Below are positions 1-11,528 of a stretch of 64,000 nucleotides of DNA, one piece after another. The DNA is taken from the NCBI GenBank assembly GCA_018340375.1, contig JAFFJZ010000020.1, positions 2,170,001 to 2,234,000 of the forward strand, in the 5' to 3' direction. This stretch comes from Gonatopus flavifemur. Taxonomy: Eukaryota; Arthropoda; Insecta; Hymenoptera; Dryinidae. How positions within the stretch are numbered: the stretch's first letter is position 1; each line of letters starts with the position of its first letter. A model generated the notes under the pieces. The model was not told the origin of the DNA, did no database searches, and was given only the letters and a program-made list of their open reading frames with translations. The translations under genes were made by a program, and so were the position numbers.

Positions 1-243
1 CTATGGTGCAATCGTGTTGCGGGTGTACGGTTCGCCAAACGGCCTTGGTGCAAACGTGGTGCGGGCGTAATCATTTTTGTGTGCAGCAGTGTTGCAGATG
101 TGGTGCAGGCATATACGGTACTGTTATGGGCGTGGTGCGGGTGCTTACAGTATTATTGCGGGTTCAGTACAGATGCGCCCGCAACACATCCGTAACAGTA
201 CCGTATATTTTCATTTCAGCGATTTAAAAATTTTAACTCGGGT
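1..243. repeat. GC-rich 'GGTGCGGG' minisatellite, left arm of an inverted repeat
   Basis: The stretch consists of degenerate copies of a short G-rich unit (GTGGTGCGGG / GTGTTGCGGG) separated by 8-20 bases. Read in reverse complement it matches 2192-2433 almost base for base, so it is one arm of a foldback whose outer end lies before the window. Short open frames here are low-complexity (Cys/Val/Gly-rich) and are not genes. Confidence 0.85.
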
Positions 244-2191
244 ACTGGCATCACTGGTGCCCTGGTAACAGAACCCATTGATCCTGACCAATTCTCATTA
301 ACTCATGTATACATCAAATTCAGTCAGACCTTTGTCCATGTATAATGACGATTGAATCCAATGAGAAAGCCAATCGGGTGATTGTCATTCATAACTGAGA
401 AACGAACAGTACGTGGCTGATATTGTTCGGAGAAAACAATGGTATTCAATCAGCATAACACTGGGTAACCTTGTGGGAATCAATAAGTAATCGTCCAAAT
501 GTTGGATTCGCATGGAATCCTATATTTAACGGTCTGAATGGGGTATACGCCGATTCAATGCGTTGAGAATGAAAATGTGATGTAAGGTGCGCTCACGTTA
601 GATCTTATGTGTACTGACCGGATACTCTGAATGAGATTGAATGCGCCCATTCCCAAACGCATCACAGAGTTCAGGAAAACAACAGCACAATTAGAATCAA
701 TTAGTACCCTGACGAATGACACGAGTGATGTGAATAGGTATTACGAAGATGAGCTGGAACGAGAATGGATGCGTATTCTGACATGCATTCAGGTAAGAAT
801 TTGAAAGGGTTCCGAGCAGATCAGTAATAAGATTCGGTATGTGATCTGACGAGTCATTGATGCATATATTAGTGAGTTTCATACAAGAATTGCACTATGA
901 GAATGAATCGGAATAGCGACGCGAAACTGATCTAGATCAGTTGAGTAAAGTTATTATGACCATGAATGAGAATCATTAAGGGTTTTGAGGTACAGTCCGA
1001 TGGGAATTGGAATGTAATGGGCGAATGTTTTTCATGAGATTGTATGCGTTATGTGATCATCAATTTTCACGTTGATTGTGAGTATGGCGGAAGTGATTGA
1101 ACCACGAAAATCAGTCAGCACGCTGTCAAATGATTCATGTCGACTGAATAGACAGAGCGACGAGAATATCTGATGAGAATCAATGCGTATTCTGACATTC
1201 ATTCGAGTTGTATATGAAAATTGTCCCCAATGGGATTCAATGTGTGATTGGACGTTTCACTATCACAGTCAGTATTGGGAGATGTGAAATTATCGTGTGA
1301 TGAGAATCAATCGGGATGCCGACAATAGACTGATTCAAATCTGCTGGATTATAAGTTCATGAGATCCAATACGGATTTCGATGTTCAGTAGAAGCAGATG
1401 CTAAATGTTATAGCTTGACGCTCTGAATGGGATCCAATGCGTAATTTGACCGAAATTTTAGCGTGGAGGGGTCTTTTTCCCCAGACGATTGTTTCATGAA
1501 AATCAATGAGCTAATCGCTGAGTGGGTCACGTGGATTCAAAAGACAGTACCACGACCAGGTTCCATGAGAATCAATGCGTATTCTGACGTACATTCGAGT
1601 TGTATGTAGGTATTCAAAAATTCGTGATGATGATTGTCATACGTAACGATATTATAAAGTTATTGTTAGAGTTTGCACCTCAAAGAAAGTAATCTGGAAA
1701 TGAGAGGAAAATCCCTCTCAATTAGAGAAGATATTCCACTTTCGTTCTCTTCTTCAATTGAGAATATATGCTCCTACGATTGAGGGTATTCTGAGCAAAT
1801 GAAAATCGAAAGTGCTTTCACCACACAGATTGTTCCTCTCAAATGGAGAGGAATACTTTTGATACCTTATATGAGAGGAGAAGTTGCATCAGAATGACAG
1901 GGATACTCTTATTTCAACATTAATTCTTTTTGGGTGCGAATTGCTTGTCGAAATGAATTCTGAATTAGGATGAAAAAATTCGCGTAGAGAAAATCAGTAT
2001 GACAGCTTGTGAAACTATTGGAGTGATTTGGGAGAGATCTCGGCAAGTCTTTGTAAATGGTATCAGGTTTGAGACTCTGTTGTACTTTTGAGAGACCGAC
2101 AAGAAGTATAAAAGAGTCCCAAAACCCGATACTTGCTAAAAACTTTTTTGCCAAGATTTCTCCCGATTTACTTCAATACTTCCGCAAGCTG
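244..2191. repeat. Spacer of the 1-2433 foldback: degenerate GAATC-rich repeats, no gene
   Basis: No credible coding frame. From about 280 to 1660 the sequence is dominated by variations on GAATCCAATGAG / GAATCAATGCG. Segments recur at distance: a stretch reading ATGAGAATCAATGCGTATTC then GACxTxCATTCGAG occurs near 1160-1206 and again near 1564-1608, with a looser version near 757-790. From 1680 to 2190 the text is ordinary AT-rich DNA. The same style of sequence recurs at 5780-6418, 8538-9385 and 20790-21130. Confidence 0.6.
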
Positions 2192-2600
2192 CCCGAGTTA
2201 GAATTTTTAAATTGCTGAAATGAAAATATACGGTACTGTTACGGATGTGTTGCGGGCGCATCTGTACTGAACCCGCAATAATACTGTAAGCACCCGCACC
2301 ACGCCCATAACAGTACCTTATATGCCTGCACCACATCTGCAACACTCCTGCACACAAAGATGATTATGCCCGCACCACGTTTGCACCAAGGCCGTTTGGC
2401 GAACCGTACACCCGCAACACGATTGCACCATAGCTGCACTAAACCCGCACACAGTGAATGACGATGGACGGTAAATCCCGGGACGTGTTCGCACCAAGAC
2501 CGCACCAAGCCCAGAACATGCATGCAATAGAGCTGTACCAGGTCCGCACCAGACCCGTAAATGTCGAAATTACTGTTGCAATGCGTGCTCAAGGGCCCTC
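2192..2600. repeat. GC-rich minisatellite, right arm of inverted repeat plus extension
   Basis: 2192-2433 is the reverse complement of 1-243. From 2434 to about 2570 the same GC-rich unit (read here as CCCGCACCA, CCCGCAACA) continues without a partner inside the window, showing that the left arm was cut by the window start. Confidence 0.85.
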
Positions 2601-2673
2601 GAGCACAGTAGAACTGTGAATGTGTAGGTACACACATATAGCACATAGGTATAGTTAAAGCGAGGAAAACTTT

Positions 2674-2890
2674 GCGCCAAACTTTTGTGCAAAATAGCAA
2701 TTGATGTGAAATTTAAAAAATATTTCACCATAGTGCTTGTTTGGGATTGCGCCATAAATATAAATGTAGCGGTGAAATCACTTTCCATTCTCTGTAAAAA
2801 ATTTGTGAATACGCGAGACGATTTGACATTTCGTCGTCATCATGTTGATATTGAAAATATCTTAAGATGCAAGTGGCAGCTGCGTTTCAG
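2674..2890. repeat. Segment duplicated directly at 3837-4525
   Basis: The run from 'ttgcgccaaacttttgtgc' through the 'gtaaaaaatttgtgaatacg' block and the 'cgagacgatttgac' block is repeated, diverged, at 3837-3925 and 4400-4525. The second copy is split by the foldback at 3930-4399. No gene is seen. Confidence 0.65.
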
Positions 2891-3240
2891 AGTAAACATT
2901 TGATTATTTTTCATTATATTCAAAATTTCAAGGTTTTCGAAATAATCAATCGATTGATGGAATTTTTCAATATTGCACGTGATTTATCGTAATAGAACTT
3001 ATATGTATATACAAATGAAACTATTCCGCATGGAAAAATTACATTACACTTCCCATGAACCCTTCATAAATGTGATTGAATTGAGATCGATTAGTTTGGT
3101 TATTATCCCGCATAAGATTTGATCGACAAAATTTTTATTCATTTATAAAAAAAGAGGACCGTTTATTTAGAGAAAGAACGATCTTTGATTATGATGAACG
3201 AATTGTACGTGTAACGGTCAATTACCGATACATCGTTTTG
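2856..3240. repeat. Left arm of a 385-bp inverted repeat
   Basis: Reverse complement of 4747-5131 with scattered differences. The arms start at 'atatcttaagatgc' and end near 'gatacatcgtttt'. The 1.5-kb spacer between them contains the short TIR element at 3602-3759 and the foldback at 3930-4399. No coding sequence is convincing in either arm. Confidence 0.8.
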
Positions 3241-3601
3241 ATTATAATTCTACGTACGTTTATGTTGAAATTTTATGTCATTCAAAAAAGTATAGTTCAC
3301 GAGAAATATGACATAATTTTGATACTTAAATGTATTTTATGATAAGTAATGTCAATTATATACGTTACAACACTTTTACAACATATTTTGTTTCACAGTG
3401 TGAACTTTTGAAGAGCTTTATAATCATGGAAAAAAACTTTGATATTCTGACCATAGAAAGAATGTTTAGGTTTCTCCAAAACGCAACCTCCAACTTTATT
3501 CCACGATATTTCCGAATTTAACATGGCGGTGACGAAATGTCAAATCGTCTGACGTATGTACGAATTTTTCTTTATATATATGAATCGAGAATGATTCCAC
3601 C
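3241..3601. other. Non-coding spacer
   Basis: AT-rich DNA without a recognisable gene. Near 3530-3560 it contains another short match to the 'gacgaaatgtcaaatcgtctgacg' block of the neighbouring duplication. Confidence 0.5.
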
Positions 3602-3759
3602 AAGGGCGTATCCAGAATTTTTTTTTGGAAGGGGTCTATGTTAAGGATGTATATCTATATATACGAAATATATAGATATATAAAAAACGAAAAAATGCTG
3701 GATTTGGGGGGGGGGGGGGGGGTCGGACCCCTTGGACCCCTCCCCTGGATACGCCCTTG
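3602..3759. mobile_element. Short MITE with AAGGGCGTATCCAG termini
   Basis: The ends AAGGGCGTATCCAG and CTGGATACGCCCTT are perfect inverted repeats. The element is bounded by a direct repeat GATTCCACC (3593-3601 and 3760-3768), read as an 8-9 bp target duplication, which suggests an hAT-type non-autonomous element. It contains a run of 17 G. The element at 38902-39073 has closely similar termini (GGGCGTAGCCAG). Confidence 0.85.
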
Positions 3760-3929
3760 GATTCCACCGCTGGATTCATAGTCGAGGCGTACTTCCAGGC
3801 ACCATGGTGTAATATTTTTCAAATTTCATCTCAATTGGTATTTTGCGCCAAACGTTTGTGCGGAATAGTAATTGATACGAAAAAATATTATACCACTGTG
3901 CTTACCTGGGATTGCCCAGTGTTTACCTG

Positions 3930-4399
3930 CACTGAGAAGAATTCATCATTAAAAATTACTGATTTTTGTCAGTAGACGAGGGATATACTTGACATGTGAT
4001 TACAAATCGATGGGGAATATCAGTAATTTTTTATAGCGTTATTTTAATCGAAAAAAAATTTTATCCTCACCGGCATCGAACATCATTGTTCGTGATCACA
4101 AAGCTGGCTCATTTCCCCGAAGCCACGCAACAATCTCCAAAATGGGATGGTTTTCAATTCATATCAGTGTGATCAATTAAGAATTTTCGTTTACAACTTG
4201 TATGATAAAAGATTACTGTTTTTCAACATGAATTCTCATCTCTCTCTGGTTTTAATTTTCAAACTTCGGAGCATGAAAAATTACTGTTTTTTTTCATCAA
4301 TTTGTGATCTCAAGCCAGGTATATAAAATCGTTATGTCAAGTTTATCCCCCGACTAATGGGAAAACCAGTATTTTTTGATAATGGATATCTCTCAGTGT
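3930..4399. mobile_element. Foldback MITE with CACTGAGA termini
   Basis: The left end (CACTGAGAAGAATTCATCAT..., then a 'ttactgatttttgtcagt' block) is mirrored by the right end (...TCTCAGTG). The element splits the direct duplication of 2674-2890. It has no coding capacity. Confidence 0.75.
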
Positions 4400-4746
4400 G
4401 GGCTTTACCTCTATTTCCTGTAAAAAATTCGTAAATACGTGAGACGAATTGACAGTTCGCCGTCGCCGTGTTGCTTTTGAGAATATCGCAAAATGCAGTT
4501 AAAAGCGACGTTTTGGAGTGAGTATTTTTTTTATTACCATGTTCAGAATAACAAAAAAAATTTTTTTCAAACGTGAATTTTCTACAATTTCACCCCATAA
4601 TGTGCTGTGAAAGTGATGATGTATATCGTTGGTATTATTCCGCATAAACAAATATTCCAGTGTAAAAATTGCGTTGCATTTCCCGTGGACTATGCATGTG
4701 TGTATGAAATCAATATTTTACATAACCGTATGTAGAATAATGTGGA

Positions 4747-5131
4747 GAAAACGATGTATCAGTAATTGACCGTTACACGTACAATTCGTTCATCATAATC
4801 AAAGATCGTTCTTCCTCTAAACAACTAGTCCTCTTTTTTTATAAATGAATAAAAATTTTGTCGATCTAATTTTATGCGGGATGATAACGAAACTGATCGA
4901 TCTCAATTCAATCACATTTATGAAGGGTTCATGGGAAGTGTAATGTAATTTTTCCATGCGGAATAGTTTCATTTGTGTATACATATAAGTTCTATTACGA
5001 TAAATCACGTGCAATATTGAAAAATTCCATCAATCGATTGATTATTTTGAAAACCTTGAAATTTTGAATATAATAAGAAATAATCAAATGGTTACTTCGA
5101 AACGCAGCTGCCAGTTGCATCTTAAGATATA
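4747..5131. repeat. Right arm of the 2856-3240 inverted repeat
   Basis: Reverse complement of 2856-3240. It preserves blocks such as the 'aattgaccgttacacgtac' stretch near 4760 and the 'attccatcaatcgattgatta' stretch near 5025. Confidence 0.8.
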
Positions 5132-5549
5132 TAGTTTGACACAATTTGATGTACACACACACTGCCACGTTGTATTTCACTTCAATACACTATAACACCA
5201 TGCAATGACTGGGTCCTCACGTTCAAAGTTTGTCGGAATGTTCCATCCCAAATTACAACTCCCACTCTTTGCGTAATGGATGTAAGAGGGAAACCATTAT
5301 AAATTTTGGGAAAAATAATTTGTGTCATACACACGGCGTTGTTTGGGTTCCTTCCAATATGCACGCGTTCGAAATCAGTAACACCACGAATTTTTGTATG
5401 AGGAAGATTTCTCTTACAACTTTTACGTTTGAGCCTTAGAAAGTTTTTATTTCGCTTTATTCTTATTCTGAAATTTCACTAATTGCAAAATTATTAGAGA
5501 TTCAGAAAAATTGTACTGATTCAATGGAGATGAGAAAAAATCCTCTTGC
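5132..5549. other. Non-coding spacer
   Basis: I see no gene, tRNA or clear repeat in this stretch. The short open frames near 5180-5440 lie on both strands of the same DNA and have no recognisable domain. Confidence 0.5.
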
Positions 5550-5780
5550 GATATGCTTGCACCACGTCTATATAGTTTCAGAACAGGAAAAACGTACATA
5601 CCTGTTGCGGGCGTGGTGCGGACATATATATGCGTACAGGTCTGGTGCGGGTATGTTATGGGCGCTTTGATTTTGAACCAAGAATCTCACGAATTTTTGG
5701 ATCTGTTGCGGGAGTGTTACGGGCGTGAATATAAGTGCGGGACTAGGCCAGACGTGTTGCAGGAGTTTTCATTTTTACTC
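5550..5780. repeat. Third patch of the GGTGCGGG minisatellite
   Basis: Contains CCTGTTGCGGGCGTGGTGCGG, GTCTGGTGCGGG, CTGTTGCGGG and GTGTTGCAGG spaced as in 1-243 and 2192-2600, on the + strand. It joins directly to the GAATC-type repeat at 5780. Confidence 0.75.
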
Positions 5781-6418
5781 GGGTGATCAAGCAAAACGAT
5801 CATTGGATCCGATTCAACGAATCGTCACTTTTCTGATTGTATCGCATTAAGAATGGACGACCCAGTCGTCACGATGCTTCAACGACTGGAATAAAGACTC
5901 AGTATAGTATTCAATGAATATTATAGAATCCAATCATTGTCTCACGTAATGAATACGATTGGAACCTTTCATTTGTCATGTTCAGAATCTGACGTTTCCG
6001 ATGATAATATCATCCAGCGAAACGCTCATTGGATCTGATTGTCTGAATCATCATATGGCTGATCGAATCTCGTTCAAGATACAGGACTTAATTCCCATGG
6101 TCATCCAAGGAGTGCCATGAGAAGTCAGTACATCACTCGGCTAATCCCGTAGAACTCGATAGACGTTTTACATAATGAATACGATGGAGACCTCTCGCTT
6201 GTAACGTTCAGAATCTCACGTTTTCGTTGACAACGTGATTCACTCAAATGCTCATTGGATCCGATTCAACGAATCGTCATTCTCCCGATCGTATCCTATT
6301 CAGAATAGAGGACGCAGTGGTCACGATGCTCCGACGACTGGAAGAAAGACTCAGTATAGTACTCAACGAATCTTATAGAACCCAATCAGTATCTCACGTA
6401 ATCAATACGGTGAAACCT
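5781..6418. repeat. Degenerate GGATCCGATTCAACGAATCG repeats
   Basis: Tandem-like blocks recur: 'attggatccgattcaacgaatcgtca' occurs at about 5804 and 6257, and the block ending 'gctccgacgactgg' has forms near 5878 and 6330. The same blocks appear at 8760-8880 and 8970-9070. The repeat is interrupted by the 6419-8537 insertions and resumes at 8538. No coding sequence. Confidence 0.7.
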
Positions 6419-7245
6419 CACAGTTGAAAATTTTGTGTAAATGTGTTAAAAAATCCGTGTGTCATAAATTTTCTGTTAAATATTCAACACAACCACGTGT
6501 AACTTCTACAGACAGTCCTTGTGTAATCAGGTCTCAACTGATTCATAATGTGAAATCATTCAAACAAGTGAAAAAAAGTGTCAAAATGACACAAATGTTA
6601 TTCAACTCAAGATTGAACATAAAAATTGTGTTGTTCTCAACTACCAAGGGGAGATGGCCAGTGGTGGGAGCTATTTTTTTATGAAACTTCTGTGTACGTG
6701 TAACTTTAGTAGTCGTCGGAAGAACTGTTGATGCATTTTGGTTTTAGCTTTCATTGTAATGGAAATTCGTTTTCTGGATATGTGAATTTGAAGATAGAGT
6801 GCGAGTCGATATACGCAAAGAAAGTACACTCAATCAAAGGACCGGCAGTGGCTTGAGTGATACAGCTTCAACATTCGGTCCCGACGATCCATGTTCAATG
6901 CTCATTGAAGTACTGTTTTTTTTCAATTCATTCTTATGCATGGTTTCAACACGAAAAAAGTGTGATTTTCACATTTGATTGATGTAAAAAAATCCATGAA
7001 TTACACTCTTGAACTGTTGATTCATTCCTTATTTTGGATTTCATTTGACAGTACTTATCTGTTGAATTTACACGATCGGAAATTCCAATCAAAATTTTAT
7101 CAACATCCATTTGTGTTATATTATTTACATCGAGCTTGAGTTATTAGCTAACACAAATACATTATGTGATATCGACACAAAAATATGTGTGGACCGTTTG
7201 GGACATGTGAAATGTGTTGAATTGAACACAAAATTTCCAACTGTG
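6419..7245 (+). mobile_element. 827-bp TIR element (CACAGTTG family), complete copy
   Basis: It begins CACAGTTGAAAATTTTGTGT and ends with the inverse (...ACACAAAATTTCCAACTGTG). A nearly identical full copy lies at 41907-42728, an inverted one at 41083-41906, and fragments at 42731-42977 and 45487-45885. The centre (about 6840-6930) contains a tRNA-like pair of boxes, AGTGGCTTGAGTG and GTTCAATGC. There is no transposase, so it is non-autonomous. Its open frame at 6424-6684 is conserved between copies only as DNA. Confidence 0.85.
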
Positions 7246-7287
7246 CTTCCGTTTGCAATATTGAGAATCCCACATGTCCGATGGTAA

Positions 7288-8537
7288 CCCTAGTGGAAAT
7301 GAATCATATATGACCCATATATGACCCATATATGATCCATATATGATTCCCACAAAACATATATGACCATATATGCCCCATATATGTGGCTGAAGCTTCA
7401 TCAGTGATACATATAAAGCATGTATGGTACCGCGCGCATCATATATGTTTGCAGGAAACGGTCAAAAACATATATGATTCATATTTGGTATAATTATTTG
7501 CTATGTATGGATCATTTTATATCAGATTTTCCAAGAGTTCATAAATATTTTTGAAATGTTCATCCCGAATTCTCTGTTGAAAAATGTGAGATACGTATCA
7601 TTTGTTTCTTTTTTCCTCATTCTATTATGATTTCAGGTTTACAACATATGTCGAAGTTCTTGGTCTCTAAAACCCACTTTTTTTCAAATGCCTCTATCTT
7701 GGAAAGCTTTCAATACAAAAAATTATTACCAAGGCATGGAACTTGGGATTTTGCCTCAACTTTTCACAAAGTCAAGAGAAAATTTCTTTCCAAGGACGTA
7801 TTTTGCCGTAATTCGACGATGGAAGTGAAAAGAGACTCCCACCGTAGGAATTCCACTAGACACAAATTGGAAAAAACAATTTCACTCGAATTTTTGAAAA
7901 GTTCAGCAAAAATCCCAACTTTTATGCCTTATTAGTAATTCTGTGTGTTGAGACCTTTTCGAGATACACGCGTTTGAAAAGAACTGGATTTGTCAAAACT
8001 AAAAGCTCTGACACATTGTAAACCGGTGAACACAATAAAATAAAAAAGAGCAAACAAACAAATTTGACCAATATCTCATATTTTTCAACGAAGAATTCAA
8101 AAATAATTATTCTAAAAATATTGAGGAACTCATTGTGGATCTGACCTACAATAACTCATATATGTTTTATATGTGATCCACAATTGTTGATCTACCAATT
8201 CGGAGTTCATATATGAGCCATATATGGTTGTCAAGAATAAGCGGGAGTTCATATACCTGAAAGAAGTCGCTTCTTTCAAGCGACCGGCGGTGGCTCCAGT
8301 GGAAGGGGGATGGATTCCGGTCCCAACGAACCGCGTTCAACTCTCGTAGGAGACACTTTTTTTAAACCCCTCAATAAATGAAAATAAATCATATATGGGT
8401 CATATATGGGTCATATATGGGTCATATATGGGTCATATATGGTTCATATATGTTTGGATTACTCCTAACATATATGATCCATATATGGTTTACATATGGG
8501 GCATATATGGGTCATATATGGTGCATTTCCACTAGGG
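7288..8537. mobile_element. 1.25-kb element with CCCTAGTGGAAATG termini
   Basis: CCCTAGTGGAAATG (7288-7301) is mirrored by CATTTCCACTAGGG (8524-8537). Inside both ends are inverted arrays of an 11-bp unit, CATATATGGGT (7300-7395 and 8385-8525). The middle contains an unrecognised 102-codon frame at 7627-7935 (+) and, near 8275-8365, a tRNA-like block. I assign no function to the frame. Confidence 0.8.
8385..8525 (+). repeat. CATATATGGGT minisatellite
   Basis: At least five consecutive near-perfect copies of the 11-bp unit (ATATATGGGTC) run from about 8390 to 8440, followed by degenerate copies. The inverted counterpart at 7305-7390 is shorter. Confidence 0.9.
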
Positions 8538-9385
8538 AATCTGATTCAGCGAAACATTTATCGGATCTGATTGTCTGAATCGTCATATGGCTGACCAAAT
8601 CTTGTTCAGGATACAGTACCTCATCCTCAAAATGATCCGATGATTGCAGTTAGGATTCGGTATATCACACAGTTAATCCCATAGACTCCAATAAGCGTTT
8701 TTACATCATGAATCCGATTGGGACCTCTCGCTTGTAACGTTTAGAATCTCACGTTTCCGCTGACCACGTGATTCAGTAAAACGCTCATGGGATCCGATTC
8801 AATGAATCGTCATTCTCCCGATCGTATCCTATTCAGAATAGAGGACGCAGTCGTCACGATGCTCCGACGACTGGAATGAAGACTGAGTATATTACTTCAC
8901 GGATCGCATGAAACCTAAACCTTTCATTTGTAATGTTCAAAATCTGACATCTCCGACGATAATATGTCCCAGCAAAACGATCATTGGATCTGATTTTCTG
9001 AATCGTCATATGGCTGACCGAATTTTGTTCAGGATACAGTACCTGATCCTCAAAATGATCCGACGGTTGCAATTAGAATTCGGTATATCACTAAGCTTAT
9101 CCCATTGACCCCAATAAGCTTTTCACGTAACGAATACGATTGCGACCTTTTGTTCATAGCGTTCAGATTCTGATATCTCTGTTGACGGTATAGTAAAGTA
9201 AAATGCTCATTGAATTTAGTTCGACAAACTGTCACCCGCCCGATCATATCTCATCAAGAACACAGCATTCATACCAGCTCATGTTGGTAATCTTCGAAGT
9301 TGGCGATACATTGATTGGATCCTTCCAAATACCATGTGTCATTAACCTGTCAATTCCGCTTGATCATTCCCGTACATTCACTCAT
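8538..9385. repeat. Degenerate GAATC-type repeats
   Basis: Continuation of the 5781-6418 landscape. The block beginning 'atctgattgtctgaatcgtcatatggctga' occurs near 6032, 8556 and (variant) 8988. No gene is seen. The stretch ends at the 5-bp CTCAT that precedes the large TIR unit. Confidence 0.65.
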
Positions 9386-11264
9386 GAGACAAAATTCTTA
9401 AAGCGGGCCACCTAAAAATCGATGATTGAAATATTCAAAAATAATCTACATACCTCGATAGTACTTTGAGAAATGAAAGACCCGTGTTTTTTCTTTTCTC
9501 GGAATTCCAAGTTTTTTCAAAGTTATTGACGATATAATTTTTTCCCCACATTTTATAAAAAACTCATTTTCTCCTGATTGGCTCGACGAATCTCCATGAA
9601 ATTTTTTGAGTGAGTCGAGAAAGAATAAGAGAACATATTTTCAGAATTCGCACAGCACGCAATTTGTTTGAACACATTCATAAAAGTTATAAACAATTAG
9701 AAATTACATGTACTTCTCCATCAGTTACGACAATGACTTTTACATATTTCAATTCCTTATTCAATTTCGGAGAAATGAGTGAAAAAAGAAGTTGGTAACT
9801 CGCATTAGGTAAAGAACAACTTGCATTTGTCAACATCGGTCTTCGACGCGCAGCGGCGCGTACTGGACGTGGCGCGCTGTTAATGGATCATTTGCATGCA
9901 TTTTTTTATGGAAACGGGGAATGTTGATAATATTATTTTATTATCTGATTAAAACAAAACATAGTTACAGAATCAATTTTTTTCAGTAATCTTTTCTATT
10001 ATCATTATTATTTTTTTTATCATATATATGGGGCATTCTTTGTGAAATCGGCCACCCCCCCCCCCCTGCACATCTCAATTTTGAAGATAGAGATCTGGGA
10101 GACCAATCAAAATTTTCGTTGAAATATCTACTTTTCATTGCCGTATGGTGTTTTTTGGACATGGCGGCCATTTTGTCAATATGGCGGCTGAAACGAAGGG
10201 GAAACGTGTTGAGAATAATCAAAACCAGTCCTAGGAATATGATACGTGGGTGTTGGATAGTTCTGTGGACTGGGGCATGTGATTCGAGCTTCCCGGATTG
10301 ATTGCATGCGGTTGGAATACTGAAATTGCAAATGGCGGATCCAATATGGCGGCCGGAAATTCAAAATTGCTTCGAATTTCTTCAAACATGTGGAAAGGGG
10401 GTTTTTCGGGTCGCTGATGACGAATCCAAACCCAGATTTCCGGAATTGCAAATGGCGAATCCAATATGGCGGCCGGGAATTAAAATATTGCTTCGAATTT
10501 TCTGAAACATTGGGGAAGGGAGTTTTTTGGGTCGCTGATGATGAATCCAAACTCAGATTCCCGAAATTACAAATGGCGGATCCAATATGGCGGTCGGGAA
10601 AATTATAAATCTCTTGGATTTGTGCAAACATTGTCATACTAAGGTTTTTGGGGTCGCGGAACAAGAATCCAAACCCAGATTTCCGGAGTTGCAAATGACT
10701 AATCCAATATGGCGGCCGGAAATTAAAATATTGCTTCGAATTTTCTGAAACATTGGGGAAGGGGGTTTTTCGGGTCGCTGATGACGAATCCAATTCCAGA
10801 TTTCCGGAATTACAAATAGCGAATCCAATATGGCGCTCGGAAGAATTATAAATCGCTCGAATTCGTGGAAACATTGTCATACTGAGGTTTTTGGGGTCTT
10901 TGATCAAGAATCTGGACTTGGAATTCCTAAATAGCGAATGGGTAATCCAATACGGCGGTAGGAAGAATTATCAATGTCTCGAATTTGTGGAAACGATATC
11001 ATACTGAGATTTTTGGGGTCGCTGATAGACATTCGAATCCGGATTCTCGGAATTATGAATGGAAAATTCGATATGACGGTCTGGATATGAGGAATCATCC
11101 GTCCTCTGACGTAAATCTTTGTTCCGAGGAAGTTCTGGTCGTTCATTATGAACCTGAGGTCAGATTCCGGAAACCAGCACGAACGCACCACGTTCAATGA
11201 TCCGCAAGCACATTTGATATGATGGAAACGAATATTATAATAATTTCAGGAATTATTTGGGGTC
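9386..11264. repeat. Left inverted arm of the giant unit
   Basis: It pairs with 18781-20784. It starts at the GAGACAAAAT terminus and ends at 'ggaattatttggggtct'. It includes a C14 run near 10053 and about seven 120-bp satellite units (10300-11070). Long open frames on both strands of 10176-11200 are a by-product of the satellite and are not genes. Confidence 0.9.
10300..11070 (-). repeat. 120-bp satellite, about 7 units, in the left arm
   Basis: The phrase ATGGCGGATCCAATATGGCGG or a variant recurs near 10333, 10453, 10573, 10695, 10816, 10934 and 11058, a period of 118-125 bp. Each unit also has a 'gggtcgctgatgacgaatcc' block. The right arm keeps only about two units, and an array of the same unit in the opposite orientation lies at 17620-18440. 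Confidence 0.9.
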
Positions 11265-11528
11265 TGGTCACACAAATTCACAAACTCTCAATAGACTTCC
11301 TCCCAATGAAACTCCTTGCAAATCTTCCTCGAACCAAACCATGAATACTGCTGGTTTTTGACTTGTGAATTTGCGTATTCAGGCTCCAAGCTGTCGGCAT
11401 TAGCATAACCCAATGTGCACCACGAGGAGGTTGCGCGATCAGACTTTGCACATCGAGTGGCCCTGAGAAGGGCCGTTGATTGTCACATGTCTCTCAATTA
11501 ACAAGTTCGCAACTACGCGTACATTACC
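11265..11528. other. Possible decayed 3' end of the 13417-11529 gene
   Basis: No clear open frame. It lies directly downstream (minus strand) of the second gene of the giant unit and may be its eroded 3' end or untranslated region. Confidence 0.3.

Noticed and set aside
2239..2700. A 153-codon Cys/Val-rich minus-strand frame
   Set aside because: It translates the GC-rich minisatellite; the same DNA is open in several frames and the composition is low-complexity.
7627..7935. 102-codon frame with many Lys/Ser/Phe
   Set aside because: It lies inside a TIR element, has no domain or related copy in the window, and codon use is unremarkable; not called as a gene.
8385..8525. Possible CRISPR-like array
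   Set aside because: The 11-bp units are contiguous without unique spacers and the DNA is eukaryotic; it is a minisatellite.
10176..10907. A 243-codon open frame on the minus strand across the left-arm satellite
   Set aside because: It repeats the same 40-residue translation of the 120-bp unit, overlaps equally open plus-strand frames, and the right arm lacks most units; it is a satellite translation.
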